Shown here: piece by piece, positions 6,860-14,074 of the stretch
Layout: the number at the start of each line of letters is the position of its first letter
Numbering within the stretch: the first letter of the stretch is position 1
DNA from: CAYMSF01 sp964542255
GTDB lineage: Bacteria > Verrucomicrobiota > Lentisphaeria > Victivallales > Victivallaceae
Length of the DNA: 14,149 nt
Direction of reading: 5' to 3'
Assembly (NCBI GenBank): GCA_964542255.1
Contig: CAZITV010000046.1
Location: forward strand, 1-14,149
Notes under the pieces: generated by a model
Seen by the model: only the letters and a program-made list of their open reading frames with translations
Databases searched by the model: none
What the model was told of the DNA's origin: nothing
Made by a program: the position numbers and the translations under genes

Positions 6860-7519
6860 ATGGCTTCAGACGTAATCGCGATTGATGGACCGGCAGCTTC
6901 AGGCAAGAGTACTGTCGCCAAGTTAATCGCGCGCCGTCTCGGTATTCCTTATATCAATACCGGCAATATGTACCGGGCAGTTACTTTATTCCTCTTAGAA
7001 AACAGCATCCCGCTCGAATCTGCTGCCGTTACGGCAGCTCTGCCGGGATTATCACTGGCCTATGTCCGCGGTACCGGTGGAGATTTCCAAATTATCCTCA
7101 ACCAAATTAATCCTGGTGAAAAACTGCGTTCTCCGGAAGTCGCCGCCTGCGTCAGCACGGTTGCAGCAATGCCGGTTGTCCGAGCGTGGCTGGTTGAAAA
7201 ACAGCGGCAGTTTGCCGCGTCTGGCCAAGTTGTGATGGAGGGCAGAGATATCGGCACGGTAATCTTTCCGGACGCCCGCTATAAATTTTTTGTTACCGCT
7301 ACGCCTGAAGAGCGCGCACGGCGCCGTCTGGCGCAGACCAGTGAAAACCCCGACGGCGCCACCATTGAATCCGTCGCTCAGGCAATTGCCGAACGTGATA
7401 AGCTGGATGCAGAGCGTGCGGTCGCACCGCTGCGCCGCGCCGATGACGCGCTACTGCTCGACACCACCGGCAAAAGCATTGATAACGTTGTAGATACTAT
7501 TCTGGAGAATATCAAATGA
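6860..7519 (+). CDS. cmk: Cytidylate kinase
   Basis: This enzyme phosphorylates CMP and dCMP with ATP in pyrimidine nucleotide salvage and supply. The start at 6860 gives 219 residues, close to the family length, with the P-loop GPAASGKST at residues 10-18. Other landmarks are the TGNMYRA nucleotide-monophosphate site at about 34-40, EGRDIGTVIFPDA at 127-139, the basic lid RARRRL at 152-157, and RDxxDxxRxxxPLxxAxDA from about 179, followed by LLLDTT. GAGGG at 6847-6851 supports this start. The frame stays open upstream to an ATG at 6782 inside secY, but those 26 residues do not resemble Cmk. The family's usual Asp in D-T/S-G-x-x-Y-R is Asn here (INTGNMYR). The 25-bp gap to secY suggests co-transcription. 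Confidence 0.96.
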   Translation: MASDVIAIDGPAASGKSTVAKLIARRLGIPYINTGNMYRAVTLFLLENSIPLESAAVTAALPGLSLAYVRGTGGDFQIILNQINPGEKLRSPEVAACVSTVAAMPVVRAWLVEKQRQFAASGQVVMEGRDIGTVIFPDARYKFFVTATPEERARRRLAQTSENPDGATIESVAQAIAERDKLDAERAVAPLRRADDALLLDTTGKSIDNVVDTILENIK

Positions 7520-7920
7520 GAACTCACCGTATGCAGTACCGGGTGCCTTATGCTGACACTGACCAGATGGGCGTGGTCTATTATGCCAACTATCTGGTCT
7601 ATTTTGAACGCAGCCGCACTGAAATGCTGCGCGATGCCGGCGCACCATACAGCAAACTCGAAGCCGACGGCCTAATTCTGCCGGTCTCCGAAGCATATTG
7701 CAAATACATTTCCCCAGCCCATTATGATGAACTGCTCACTCTTACCAGTACGGTTGAAGAAATTAAAGGCGTTAGACTCAAAATTGCCTCCGAAGTTTGG
7801 CACGGCGAAACCCTCCTCGCCAAAGGCTACGTGGTGCTTGCCTGTGTCAACCGCGATGGCAAACTGATCAAGCCCTCCCCTGCCCTCACCGCTGCCTGCG
7901 GCGATACCCGTCAAGAATAG
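7516..7920 (+). CDS. YbgC/FadM-like acyl-CoA thioesterase (hotdog fold)
   Basis: This is a single-domain 4-hydroxybenzoyl-CoA-thioesterase-type protein of 134 residues. The diagnostic stretch is YADTDQMGVVYYANYLVYFE at residues 12-31. D16 sits where the family has its catalytic aspartate, and the following GVVYYANY forms the hotdog helix start. Later strands (LTLTSTVEEIKGVRLKIASEV and LLAKGYVVLACVN) complete the fold. The substrate cannot be told; relatives hydrolyse short- or medium-chain acyl-CoA, and YbgC proteins are often linked to the Tol-Pal envelope genes, which are absent here. The start overlaps the cmk stop as ATGA, so it is probably translationally coupled. It ends 9 bp from the convergent CobW-like gene. 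Confidence 0.9.
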   Translation: MRTHRMQYRVPYADTDQMGVVYYANYLVYFERSRTEMLRDAGAPYSKLEADGLILPVSEAYCKYISPAHYDELLTLTSTVEEIKGVRLKIASEVWHGETLLAKGYVVLACVNRDGKLIKPSPALTAACGDTRQE

Positions 7921-7929
7921 AAAAAGTGC

Positions 7930-8868
7930 TCAATGAAATAGTGCTGCGATAGCAGCGTGCAGCGTACGTTTGGAGATGCCGTAAACAACCGCGTTTAGCT
8001 TGAATGTCTGTACTCCTGACGCGGAATATTGAGCTATTTTAGAAATATCCACCGGCTGGTCGAAACCGGTTAAACTAAAAAACAGCGTATTACCGTTTGC
8101 ATCGGCAGTTACCACCTTAAGATGTCCTAGCAATGTACAACCGCATTGACGCAATTTTTCCGACAGACACTGCATTTTTTCGGTAACGGTATTAATCTCA
8201 GCGGCATCAAGTTTAAACTCGTAAACCGCGGCAACCGGTAACGTTTCGCCTGTTCCGCCGGTAAATCTGCGGTTTGAACTGCCGGCCCTGTCGAGTACAT
8301 CGGGCAATTTACAGAGATTATCTCCACTCAGGATAGATATGGCCAAACACTCCGCGTACGGATTCAATACTTTTACTTCGTCTGTAACTGCAGTAATTAT
8401 ATCCGGCGTTGTCAAATCAGATTTATTCAAAATAATCACATCTGCTACCCGGATAGTTTGTTCAAGGAATGGATACCGGTTGCTGCCGATGCTTTTAAAA
8501 CGGCGTAAATCAACTACAGCAACTGTTACCGGTGGCGTTAAAGTGTTGCTGCAGAGAGTTTCTTTGACAGCGTCAGGTGCGGCAGCACCGGTGGGTTCAA
8601 CCAGTACGATATCCGGCGCATATTCTTTTTCCAAAAGCTGTATTGCGGTGATAAAATCAGTTTTAAGCTGGCAGCAAATGCAGCCCGCGGCAAGTTCACG
8701 GACAAATATTCCCTGACTGGCCAGATAATCTGAATCCACACCCGAAGCGGAAAATTCATTTTCAATCACCGCCGTTTTCAGCCCGCGCGCGGAAAATTGT
8801 TTGGCGATAAAACCAATCAAGCTGGTTTTTCCGGCTCCGAGGAAACCGGCGATGATGAAAATTTTCAT
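7930..8868 (-). CDS. CobW/COG0523-family GTPase, putative metal chaperone
   Basis: The 312-residue protein is a G3E-family GTPase. The N-terminus carries Walker A GFLGAGKT at 8-15, the metal-binding GCICC (CxCC) at 62-66, a Walker-B-like VEPTG at 90-94 and the guanine-specificity motif NKSD at 148-151. A CobW C-terminal domain follows from about residue 210. There is no histidine-rich linker of the kind seen in some zinc- or nickel-handling members. Known relatives move zinc, cobalt or nickel into target enzymes; CobW itself was first linked to cobalamin synthesis. It starts 5 bp after the MtaB-like gene and is probably co-transcribed with it, with only a weak ribosome site (ACGGACT) inside the end of that gene. 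I infer a role in metal loading or corrinoid maturation for the partner enzyme. Confidence 0.9.
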   Translation of the reverse strand: MKIFIIAGFLGAGKTSLIGFIAKQFSARGLKTAVIENEFSASGVDSDYLASQGIFVRELAAGCICCQLKTDFITAIQLLEKEYAPDIVLVEPTGAAAPDAVKETLCSNTLTPPVTVAVVDLRRFKSIGSNRYPFLEQTIRVADVIILNKSDLTTPDIITAVTDEVKVLNPYAECLAISILSGDNLCKLPDVLDRAGSSNRRFTGGTGETLPVAAVYEFKLDAAEINTVTEKMQCLSEKLRQCGCTLLGHLKVVTADANGNTLFFSLTGFDQPVDISKIAQYSASGVQTFKLNAVVYGISKRTLHAAIAALFH

Positions 8869-8873
8869 AATAG

Positions 8874-10253
8874 TTATAGTCCGTATTCTGAAGCGATAAA
8901 CTTAGTATGGTCCAGCGTCGGCAGCATTTCGTCAATAAATTTGCTTTCATCGCCGGGGATTGAGGCAATAGCTTCGCGCATCGTGCCAAGCCATTGGAAT
9001 TCGCGCTCTGAAAGATTCAACGCGCCGCTGCTTACGGCATTTTCAATTACATCTATCGCTTTATTGCAGCCGCGCAGTGTCGCGTCAAGATGATTTTCAC
9101 CTTTGACGATTTCTTTGGCGATTGTAATGACAGATTCAGGAGCGAGAATGAGTGCCTGCGGGTCAAGCACCGCATCAGATTCGACGAGAAGATTACGATA
9201 CTGCAGTGCCGCAGCTTTACCTTTGCGGGTAGCCAAATTCATCAGACGCGCGTCGTATTCAAGCTGTTCGGTGCAAACCGTTGGCGCCATTCCGCCGAGC
9301 AGTTTAAAGTTTTGGATCGATTCATTGCTCCATAAGTCTGCGCAGGCAGATGCGACATTGCCCACCGGACTCAAGTGTGCGCAGGCGGCAATTTTACCTT
9401 CCATCGAGATAGGAATTCCGGCAATGGCTTTGAGATAAACGCCTTCATAACCGCAATCTTTATCCGGGCCGGTCGCCCCCTCTTCAACCGCGATAAGACT
9501 TCTGACCACGGTTGCTACTCTGACGATAGCGGCGAACGTATGCGGAATGTATTTTTTTTCTGCCAGCACCATAGCGGTGTTGCCGAAACCGCAGGCAGTA
9601 TCTCCGCCGGCAATGCGTCCGTTGCGATTAGCAATTTTTACAATTTCGCTCCACAGCATCTTCATGTCGCGAACGCCAAGCACTGCCATCGAAAAAATTA
9701 CTCCGCGCAAATCGCACATCATCAATGCTTCGTCGCAAATTTCCTTGCCGCCGGTACTCTCAATCGAGAGCAAGTTGCCTCCGGCAGCAGCGCCATCGCT
9801 AAACAGTTTATACATATTTTCCAGATGAGAACTAGTCCTCATTTTGGGAGGCCTGTCAAAATCGCGGCTATCGTTCGGAGTCAAACGAATTTCACTTTTA
9901 AAACCATATTTCTGAAAATACTCCTCACAAACATCATTCATCCTGGCAGTCAGTTCAGTGCCAATCAGCGGATCCATCGTCATTTCCAGCAGCGTTTCAA
10001 ACTCAATGGTTAAGCCGTTACAGGAAAGTTCAACAGCCCGCTGCAAAATCCCGCGCGCCGTTTCTGCATATTCAGCGCCAAGCTTCGGCAGGGTCGAACG
10101 GTTAATCACGGTGCCAACTGGAACTGTAAAGTTCACCTCAGGATAAACTATACCGTTGCCAAATACCAACCCCCTGCCGGAAGTGACCGGATTAGGCGCT
10201 TTCCCAAAGATTAAATCATCAGGATTGTTAATTGCGAGCGCTTTGAATTTCAT
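8874..10253 (-). CDS. mtaB: MtaB-like methanol:corrinoid methyltransferase
   Basis: The 459 residues match the length of Methanosarcina MtaB, which transfers the methyl group of methanol to the corrinoid protein MtaC at a zinc site. The N-terminus (LAINNPDDLIFGKAPNPV...GIVYPEVNF) and the core are MtaB-like. The three residues that align with the known zinc ligands are present: E165 in LLSIESTGGKE, C221 in GGDTACGFGNTAM, and C267 in GATGPDKDCGYEGV. GIPISMEGKIAACAHLSPVGN and DLWSNES are further family blocks. The start at 10253 follows AGGGAG, about 8 bases upstream on the minus strand. In bacteria the natural substrate may be methanol or another methoxylated compound. Neither MtaC nor MtaA is in the window, so they must be encoded elsewhere if the pathway works. 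Confidence 0.9.
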   Translation of the reverse strand: MKFKALAINNPDDLIFGKAPNPVTSGRGLVFGNGIVYPEVNFTVPVGTVINRSTLPKLGAEYAETARGILQRAVELSCNGLTIEFETLLEMTMDPLIGTELTARMNDVCEEYFQKYGFKSEIRLTPNDSRDFDRPPKMRTSSHLENMYKLFSDGAAAGGNLLSIESTGGKEICDEALMMCDLRGVIFSMAVLGVRDMKMLWSEIVKIANRNGRIAGGDTACGFGNTAMVLAEKKYIPHTFAAIVRVATVVRSLIAVEEGATGPDKDCGYEGVYLKAIAGIPISMEGKIAACAHLSPVGNVASACADLWSNESIQNFKLLGGMAPTVCTEQLEYDARLMNLATRKGKAAALQYRNLLVESDAVLDPQALILAPESVITIAKEIVKGENHLDATLRGCNKAIDVIENAVSSGALNLSEREFQWLGTMREAIASIPGDESKFIDEMLPTLDHTKFIASEYGL

Positions 10254-10369
10254 CTTTCATCTCCCTAATTATTGTTGTTTATTTCCAAGCAGATGCAATT
10301 TACACCAATAAAATGCACTGCTTATATTACTATATATTACCTCTTGAAATATAATTGTCTTACTTTATA

Positions 10370-10387
10370 ATAGCATATTATTGCTAT
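10370..10387. repeat. Inverted repeat ATAGCA-N6-TGCTAT
   Basis: Two perfect 6-bp arms (ATAGCA and TGCTAT) flank a 6-base spacer, an operator-like dyad. It lies about 120 bp upstream of the MtaB-like gene and overlaps the first copy of a 20-bp direct repeat. In AT-rich DNA such a dyad can arise by chance, but three further TGCTAT-containing sites nearby raise interest. Confidence 0.45.
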
Positions 10388-10399
10388 ATATTATCATTT
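10380..10399 (+). repeat. 20-bp direct repeat, copy 1
   Basis: The sequence ATTGCTATATATTATCATTT matches copy 2 at 10415-10434 at 18 of 20 positions. The start-to-start distance is 35 bp. Its first half forms the right arm of the dyad at 10370-10387. Confidence 0.6.
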
Positions 10400-10414
10400 A
10401 ATAAAATATTAAAG

Positions 10415-10434
10415 ATTGCTATTTATTATCATAT
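10415..10434 (+). repeat. 20-bp direct repeat, copy 2
   Basis: The sequence ATTGCTATTTATTATCATAT differs from copy 1 at two positions. A further TGCTAT occurs at 10474-10479. The copies may be binding sites for a regulator of the divergent genes; no regulator gene is in the window. Confidence 0.6.
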
Positions 10435-10512
10435 TGATGATATAAATAAAGGTGATAAAATAAGTGATTTTGCTGCTATAGTAATAGTATAAATTTATTT
10501 TATTGTAATTGC

Positions 10513-10536
10513 AAAATGGCAAAATAATGTCATTTT
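10513..10536. repeat. Inverted repeat AAAATGGCA / TGTCATTTT
   Basis: Nine-base arms with one mismatch (a G-T wobble in RNA) flank the 6-base loop AAATAA. It is not followed by a T-tract that would make it a convincing terminator. It lies about 100 bp upstream of the PurF-like promoter and may be an operator or a chance structure. Confidence 0.4.
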
Positions 10537-10632
10537 AATCCGTTACCAATTTCGGTATCAGCAGGTATTATGACATCAATCCAATTTAGAAAACTACAAT
10601 CCTACAGTAGCGGGCAGTTTTATTGAGTATAT

Positions 10633-10659
10633 TTGACAATATTTTAATCATTCGATAAT
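10633..10659 (+). promoter_or_regulatory. Sigma70-like promoter of the PurF-like gene
   Basis: A perfect TTGACA at 10633-10638 is followed, after 15 bp, by GATAAT at 10654-10659, which matches TATAAT at five of six positions. The spacer is 2 bp shorter than optimal. Transcription would begin near 10666, leaving a very short leader that contains the AAGGAG ribosome site at 10671-10676, 7 bases before the ATG at 10684. Confidence 0.6.
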
Positions 10660-10683
10660 GTTCAAATTAAAAGGAGATGAGTT

Positions 10684-12102
10684 ATGGGCGGTTTTTTTGG
10701 TATTGTTTCCAAGCATGACTGTGTCAGGGACTTATTTTACGGTACTGATTACCATTCGCATTTGGGCACCAAGCGTGGCGGACTGGCAGTTACCGACAGT
10801 GACAACAGGATTATCAGGACGATTCACGACATTTCCAATGCACAGTTCAGGTCAAAATTTGAACACGACATCAATCTTTTTTCTGGTAAATGCGGTATTG
10901 GAGTGATTAGCGACTATGAGGATCAGCCGCTGATTATTGCCTCAAAATTGGGCACCTACGCCATTGTCACGGTTGGCAAAATCAATAACATCGAAGAGTT
11001 GGCCAAACGGGCATTCCGCAGCGGTTTTTCCCATTTCACTGAAATGAGTGGTGGTGAAATAAATCCGACTGAGGTTGTGGCGACATTAATCAACCACAAA
11101 GCAACATTTGCTGAAGGCATTGAATATGCCCAAAGCATGATTGAAGGTTCCTGCTCAATTCTAATCATGATTGACGGCGAAATATATGCAGCCCGGGATC
11201 GGCTCGGCCGGACTCCGCTGATTATCGGCAAAAAAGATGACACTACCGCCGTTACGATGGAAACTACGGCGTTCCCCAATCTGGATTATAAATATTTGCG
11301 TGACTTGGGGCCCGGCGAAATTATCCGTATCACGGACAGCGCAATTGTTCAGGCGCGGGCGCCGAATCAAGAAATGCAAATCTGTGCTTTTCTGTGGGTA
11401 TATTATGGATACCCATCGTCATCGTACGAAGGCGTAAACACCGAAGTGGTACGGTATAATAATGGCGCTTTAATTGCCGCGGGCGATGATGTTGAGATTG
11501 ATTCAGTGTGCGGCATTCCTGACTCGGGAGTTGGTCATGCCATTGGTTATTCCAATGCGGTCTGCAAACCATACCGCCGGGCGTTTGTCAAATATACGCC
11601 GACATGGCCGCGCAGCTTTATGCCGCAAAATCAAAAGATACGTGATTTAGTGGCAAGAATGAAGTTAGTACCGATTGAAGATTTGATTAAAAATCAACGG
11701 TTGCTGTTTTGTGATGATTCTATTGTTCGCGGCACCCAGTTAAAAGATACGGTAAAACGGCTTTTTGAGAGTGGTGCTGCCGAGGTTCACATGCGTTCAT
11801 CCTGCCCGCCGCTGGTTTACGGGTGTAAATTTTTGAATTTCTCCCGTTCCCGGTCGGAATTGGATTTGGCGGCCAGACGTGCCATTGAAAAACTGGAAAA
11901 AGGTCCAGTTACGGATGAAGTTCTACAAGAATATACCGATGATACCTCACTCAAATACAAAAAAATGGTTAAAGTTATCTGTCAAGAACTGCTGCTCACA
12001 ACCTTAAAGTACCAGACCCTGGATAAACTGCTTAAAGCTATCGGATTACCGAAAGAAAAAATCTGTACTTATTGCTGGAGCGGACAAGAACATTGTAAAT
12101 AA
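10684..12102 (+). CDS. PurF-like phosphoribosyltransferase with a degenerate glutaminase domain
   Basis: The 472 residues have the layout of glutamine PRPP amidotransferase: an Ntn-type glutaminase half (about 1-230) and a phosphoribosyltransferase half (about 231-472). The second half is well kept: IPDSGVGHAIGY at 278-289, RSFMPQN at 310-316, the PRPP loop CDDSIVRGTQ at 343-352, and MKLVPI. The first half is not. Canonical PurF starts (M)CGIFGI with Cys as nucleophile, whereas this one starts MGGFFGIV. The usual GHxRYST is GIGVISD, and the oxyanion-hole region NGNLTN reads VGKINN. Glutamine hydrolysis is therefore unlikely. C234, C381, C461 and C464 align with the four cluster-binding cysteines of Bacillus PurF. 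I recall similar Met-Gly-Gly proteins annotated as amidophosphoribosyltransferase in gut anaerobes. Its reaction is unknown; ammonia use or a different acceptor are possibilities. It appears to be a single-gene unit with its own promoter. Confidence 0.88.
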   Translation: MGGFFGIVSKHDCVRDLFYGTDYHSHLGTKRGGLAVTDSDNRIIRTIHDISNAQFRSKFEHDINLFSGKCGIGVISDYEDQPLIIASKLGTYAIVTVGKINNIEELAKRAFRSGFSHFTEMSGGEINPTEVVATLINHKATFAEGIEYAQSMIEGSCSILIMIDGEIYAARDRLGRTPLIIGKKDDTTAVTMETTAFPNLDYKYLRDLGPGEIIRITDSAIVQARAPNQEMQICAFLWVYYGYPSSSYEGVNTEVVRYNNGALIAAGDDVEIDSVCGIPDSGVGHAIGYSNAVCKPYRRAFVKYTPTWPRSFMPQNQKIRDLVARMKLVPIEDLIKNQRLLFCDDSIVRGTQLKDTVKRLFESGAAEVHMRSSCPPLVYGCKFLNFSRSRSELDLAARRAIEKLEKGPVTDEVLQEYTDDTSLKYKKMVKVICQELLLTTLKYQTLDKLLKAIGLPKEKICTYCWSGQEHCK

Positions 12103-12180
12103 TACTAGTACTCTGTAAAGCTTAAATTTGCACATCACTGAGTCAAATTGCGAATTACAGCACAATGAACTGGAGGTTGA

Positions 12181-13488
12181 ATGATGGATCGAAAATCGGC
12201 CTTGCGGTGGCTAATTGATGAGCTGCCGAACTTTGAGGGATTGGGACTGATTGACGCAAAAGTCAAAAATAATTTGGAGATATACTGCGATTCAGAACTG
12301 CAGCAGGTTTGCGCCGGCGGCAAACTGCTTAAGTATTTCACATTAATCTTGTCAATCATCGGCAGTGTACTGATTGCCGGCGGGATAATCCTGATTTTTA
12401 ATTACAACTGGGATATGTTCAGCAAGAGTGTTCGGATTACGATTGCATTTTTGCCGTTAATGCTGGCATTGGGACTTGGGATATTCACCCTGATGCGGAA
12501 TTTGCCGCGGGCGTGGCGGGAAGCTTCGGCGATTTTGACTGCGGCCGGGATTGCAGTATTGATCGCGTTATTATCGCAAATTTATCATACCGGCGGCGAA
12601 CTCTACCAGTTTATGACAATAGTTCTCTATCTATCCCTGCCGCTGATCTATATTTTTAACAGTTTTGGACTGTCCGCTTTATATGGGTTCGGGCTGTTTA
12701 TGACGATACCTGGTTTTTATTTTGAGCAAAGCAGATGGAATTGTTTAATTTTATTACTGCTGGCGCTGCCTTATCTCGGCTATTATCTCTATAAAGAGAG
12801 TATGTTCACGGTAAAGGCGCGTTATCTTGCACTGATGTACGGGGCATTCATTATGGTGTGCTTCTACCGCTATAACAGTGCCGCGGTACTATTTGCGACT
12901 GCAATTTTATTTTTTTATGGCGGAATTCGGCTAAAACAGCGCGGTGAAAGCTTACCGCGCAATCCCTGGCTGCAGTCCGCATATCTATTATTGCTAATCC
13001 TGCTCGCCATAGGCAGTTCCACACGCTATTTTTGGGGCGTGGAAAGATTTCCGTCAAATCAGCCTTATACAGATTGGAGCCATTGGATAGTCTATGCCAT
13101 GCTCAGTGGCGCGGTACTGCTGATGTTCATTGATGATTGGCGCGGCAAAACTGTTGAGGCGGTAAGGGTTTCGCTGCTGCTTTGGCTGGTAGTGGTGGGG
13201 CTTAGCGCATTTGGATTATGGCGGGAAGCGATGGTTGTTTTAACCAATATTTACATGGGAACGCTGGGCGCATTTTTACTGGTCAGGGCGTTACGCGTCA
13301 AAGATTTGGTCACTTTTAACAGCGGTTTAATGTTATGCGCGGTATTGATTGCCTGCCGATTTTTTGACAGCAATATTGGTATATTGGAACGGGCGTTAGG
13401 CTTCATCATTCTCGGCATTGGCTGCATCGCGGCAAATTTATTTTTTTCCAGACGTTTAAAACTGGAGGTAAAAAATGACCAGGAGTAA
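12181..13488 (+). CDS. DUF2157-family multi-pass membrane protein
   Basis: A soluble N-terminal segment of about 50 residues, with an L-x-x-L-x-x-x-G-L-I-D pattern, is followed by about 12-14 hydrophobic segments spread over residues 52-422. The first membrane block, LSIIGSVLIAGGIILIFNYNWDMF, carries the N-x-N-W pattern typical of DUF2157 proteins. The function of this family is unknown. The ATG at 12181 is preceded by TGGAGG at 12171-12176; the next codon is also ATG. The 78-bp gap to the PurF-like gene has no evident terminator, so read-through from upstream is possible. The 3' end overlaps the next gene by 14 bp, and that gene encodes the partner usually seen with such proteins. Confidence 0.85.
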   Translation: MMDRKSALRWLIDELPNFEGLGLIDAKVKNNLEIYCDSELQQVCAGGKLLKYFTLILSIIGSVLIAGGIILIFNYNWDMFSKSVRITIAFLPLMLALGLGIFTLMRNLPRAWREASAILTAAGIAVLIALLSQIYHTGGELYQFMTIVLYLSLPLIYIFNSFGLSALYGFGLFMTIPGFYFEQSRWNCLILLLLALPYLGYYLYKESMFTVKARYLALMYGAFIMVCFYRYNSAAVLFATAILFFYGGIRLKQRGESLPRNPWLQSAYLLLLILLAIGSSTRYFWGVERFPSNQPYTDWSHWIVYAMLSGAVLLMFIDDWRGKTVEAVRVSLLLWLVVVGLSAFGLWREAMVVLTNIYMGTLGAFLLVRALRVKDLVTFNSGLMLCAVLIACRFFDSNIGILERALGFIILGIGCIAANLFFSRRLKLEVKNDQE

Positions 13489-14065
13489 TTCAATCCGGTT
13501 AATATGTTATTTGGTTGCTGTTGCAGCAGCACTGGTTTACCCGGTAAAAAAAATCCTCGATTTTGAGTTTCCCCCAGTACCGCCGCGCGAATACCTGTTT
13601 AAGTGCAATATTGTTGACCCGTATGACCCGATGCGCGGACGCTACGTAATCCTGGGATTCGGCAATCAAATAGTTAAAACCAATCAAAAACTAAAGGCTT
13701 ATAGCCGTTACGGCAACTACCTGGTATTAGAAAAAAATGAAAACGGCGAGACTAAATATGTGGATGTAATCAATGACCGCAGTCAACGGCCGCCTAACAA
13801 GGATATCCTCCGGTTAAAATCATGCTTTTATAACGAATTCGAATGGAAAAACGGCAAAAGAACCCCGGGCGGACATTTTATCATTGGACTGCCTTTTGAC
13901 AGATATTATCTGAATGAAAAACTGGCGCCGGCGGCAGAAACACTGGTACGCAGTGCAACCCGGCGCGGCGAAGCCTATGTCAAAGTAAACATTTATAATG
14001 ACGGCAATTTTGCCATTGCCGATTTGATCGTTGATGGTAAACCAATTATGACTTTGCTGCGGTAA
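13475..14065 (+). CDS. GDYXXLXY-domain membrane-anchored protein
   Basis: The 196-residue protein starts with one membrane segment (about residues 8-23) and continues as a domain predicted to lie outside the cytoplasm. The name-giving motif appears as DPMRGRYVILGF at 51-62, so Asp of GDY is Arg here and the final Tyr is Phe. The later GLPFDRYYLNEKLAP and VKVNIYNDGNFAIADLIVDGKP blocks are also family-like. No function is known. Its ATG lies inside the DUF2157 gene with GGAGG at 13464-13468, so the two are translationally coupled and probably form a complex. The stop is followed by the GC-rich repeat region. Confidence 0.83.
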   Translation: MTRSNSIRLICYLVAVAAALVYPVKKILDFEFPPVPPREYLFKCNIVDPYDPMRGRYVILGFGNQIVKTNQKLKAYSRYGNYLVLEKNENGETKYVDVINDRSQRPPNKDILRLKSCFYNEFEWKNGKRTPGGHFIIGLPFDRYYLNEKLAPAAETLVRSATRRGEAYVKVNIYNDGNFAIADLIVDGKPIMTLLR

Positions 14066-14074
14066 CTGCAGCAT

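Larger units (their letters stand above)
10254..10683. promoter_or_regulatory. AT-rich divergent intergenic region (mtaB-like / purF-like)
   Basis: This 430-bp stretch separates the minus-strand MtaB-like gene from the plus-strand PurF-like gene. It has no credible reading frame and is much richer in A and T than the flanking genes. It contains the MtaB ribosome site (AGGGAG on the minus strand at about 10261-10266), a cluster of TGCTAT motifs at about 10370-10480, an inverted repeat at 10513-10536, and a sigma70-like promoter for the right-hand gene at 10633-10659. I could not pick a convincing -35/-10 pair for the left-hand gene. No cobalamin-riboswitch features such as a GCCACTG-type B12 box were found. 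Confidence 0.75.

Noticed and set aside
7943..7956. GCTGC-GATA-GCAGC hairpin between the convergent thioesterase and CobW-like genes
   Set aside because: The stem is only 5 bp with no T-tract on either strand, and it lies within the end of the CobW-like coding region.
9090..10146. Several plus-strand open frames (longest 9375-10013) antisense to the MtaB-like gene
   Set aside because: Their translations resemble no family, and the minus-strand frame encodes a full-length recognisable enzyme, so these are shadow frames.
10254..10400. Possible cobalamin riboswitch upstream of the MtaB-like gene
   Set aside because: The leader is AT-rich, and no B12-box-like sequence or extended GC-containing stems are visible.
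10684..10704. Loss of the PurF cysteine as a start-codon error
   Set aside because: The MGGFFGI run aligns position by position with MCGIFGI, and the ribosome site has normal spacing, so Gly replaces Cys rather than the start being misplaced.
10658..10906. Open frame starting at the ATG at 10658
   Set aside because: It overlaps the PurF-like gene in another frame, and the AAGGAG site is placed for the ATG at 10684.
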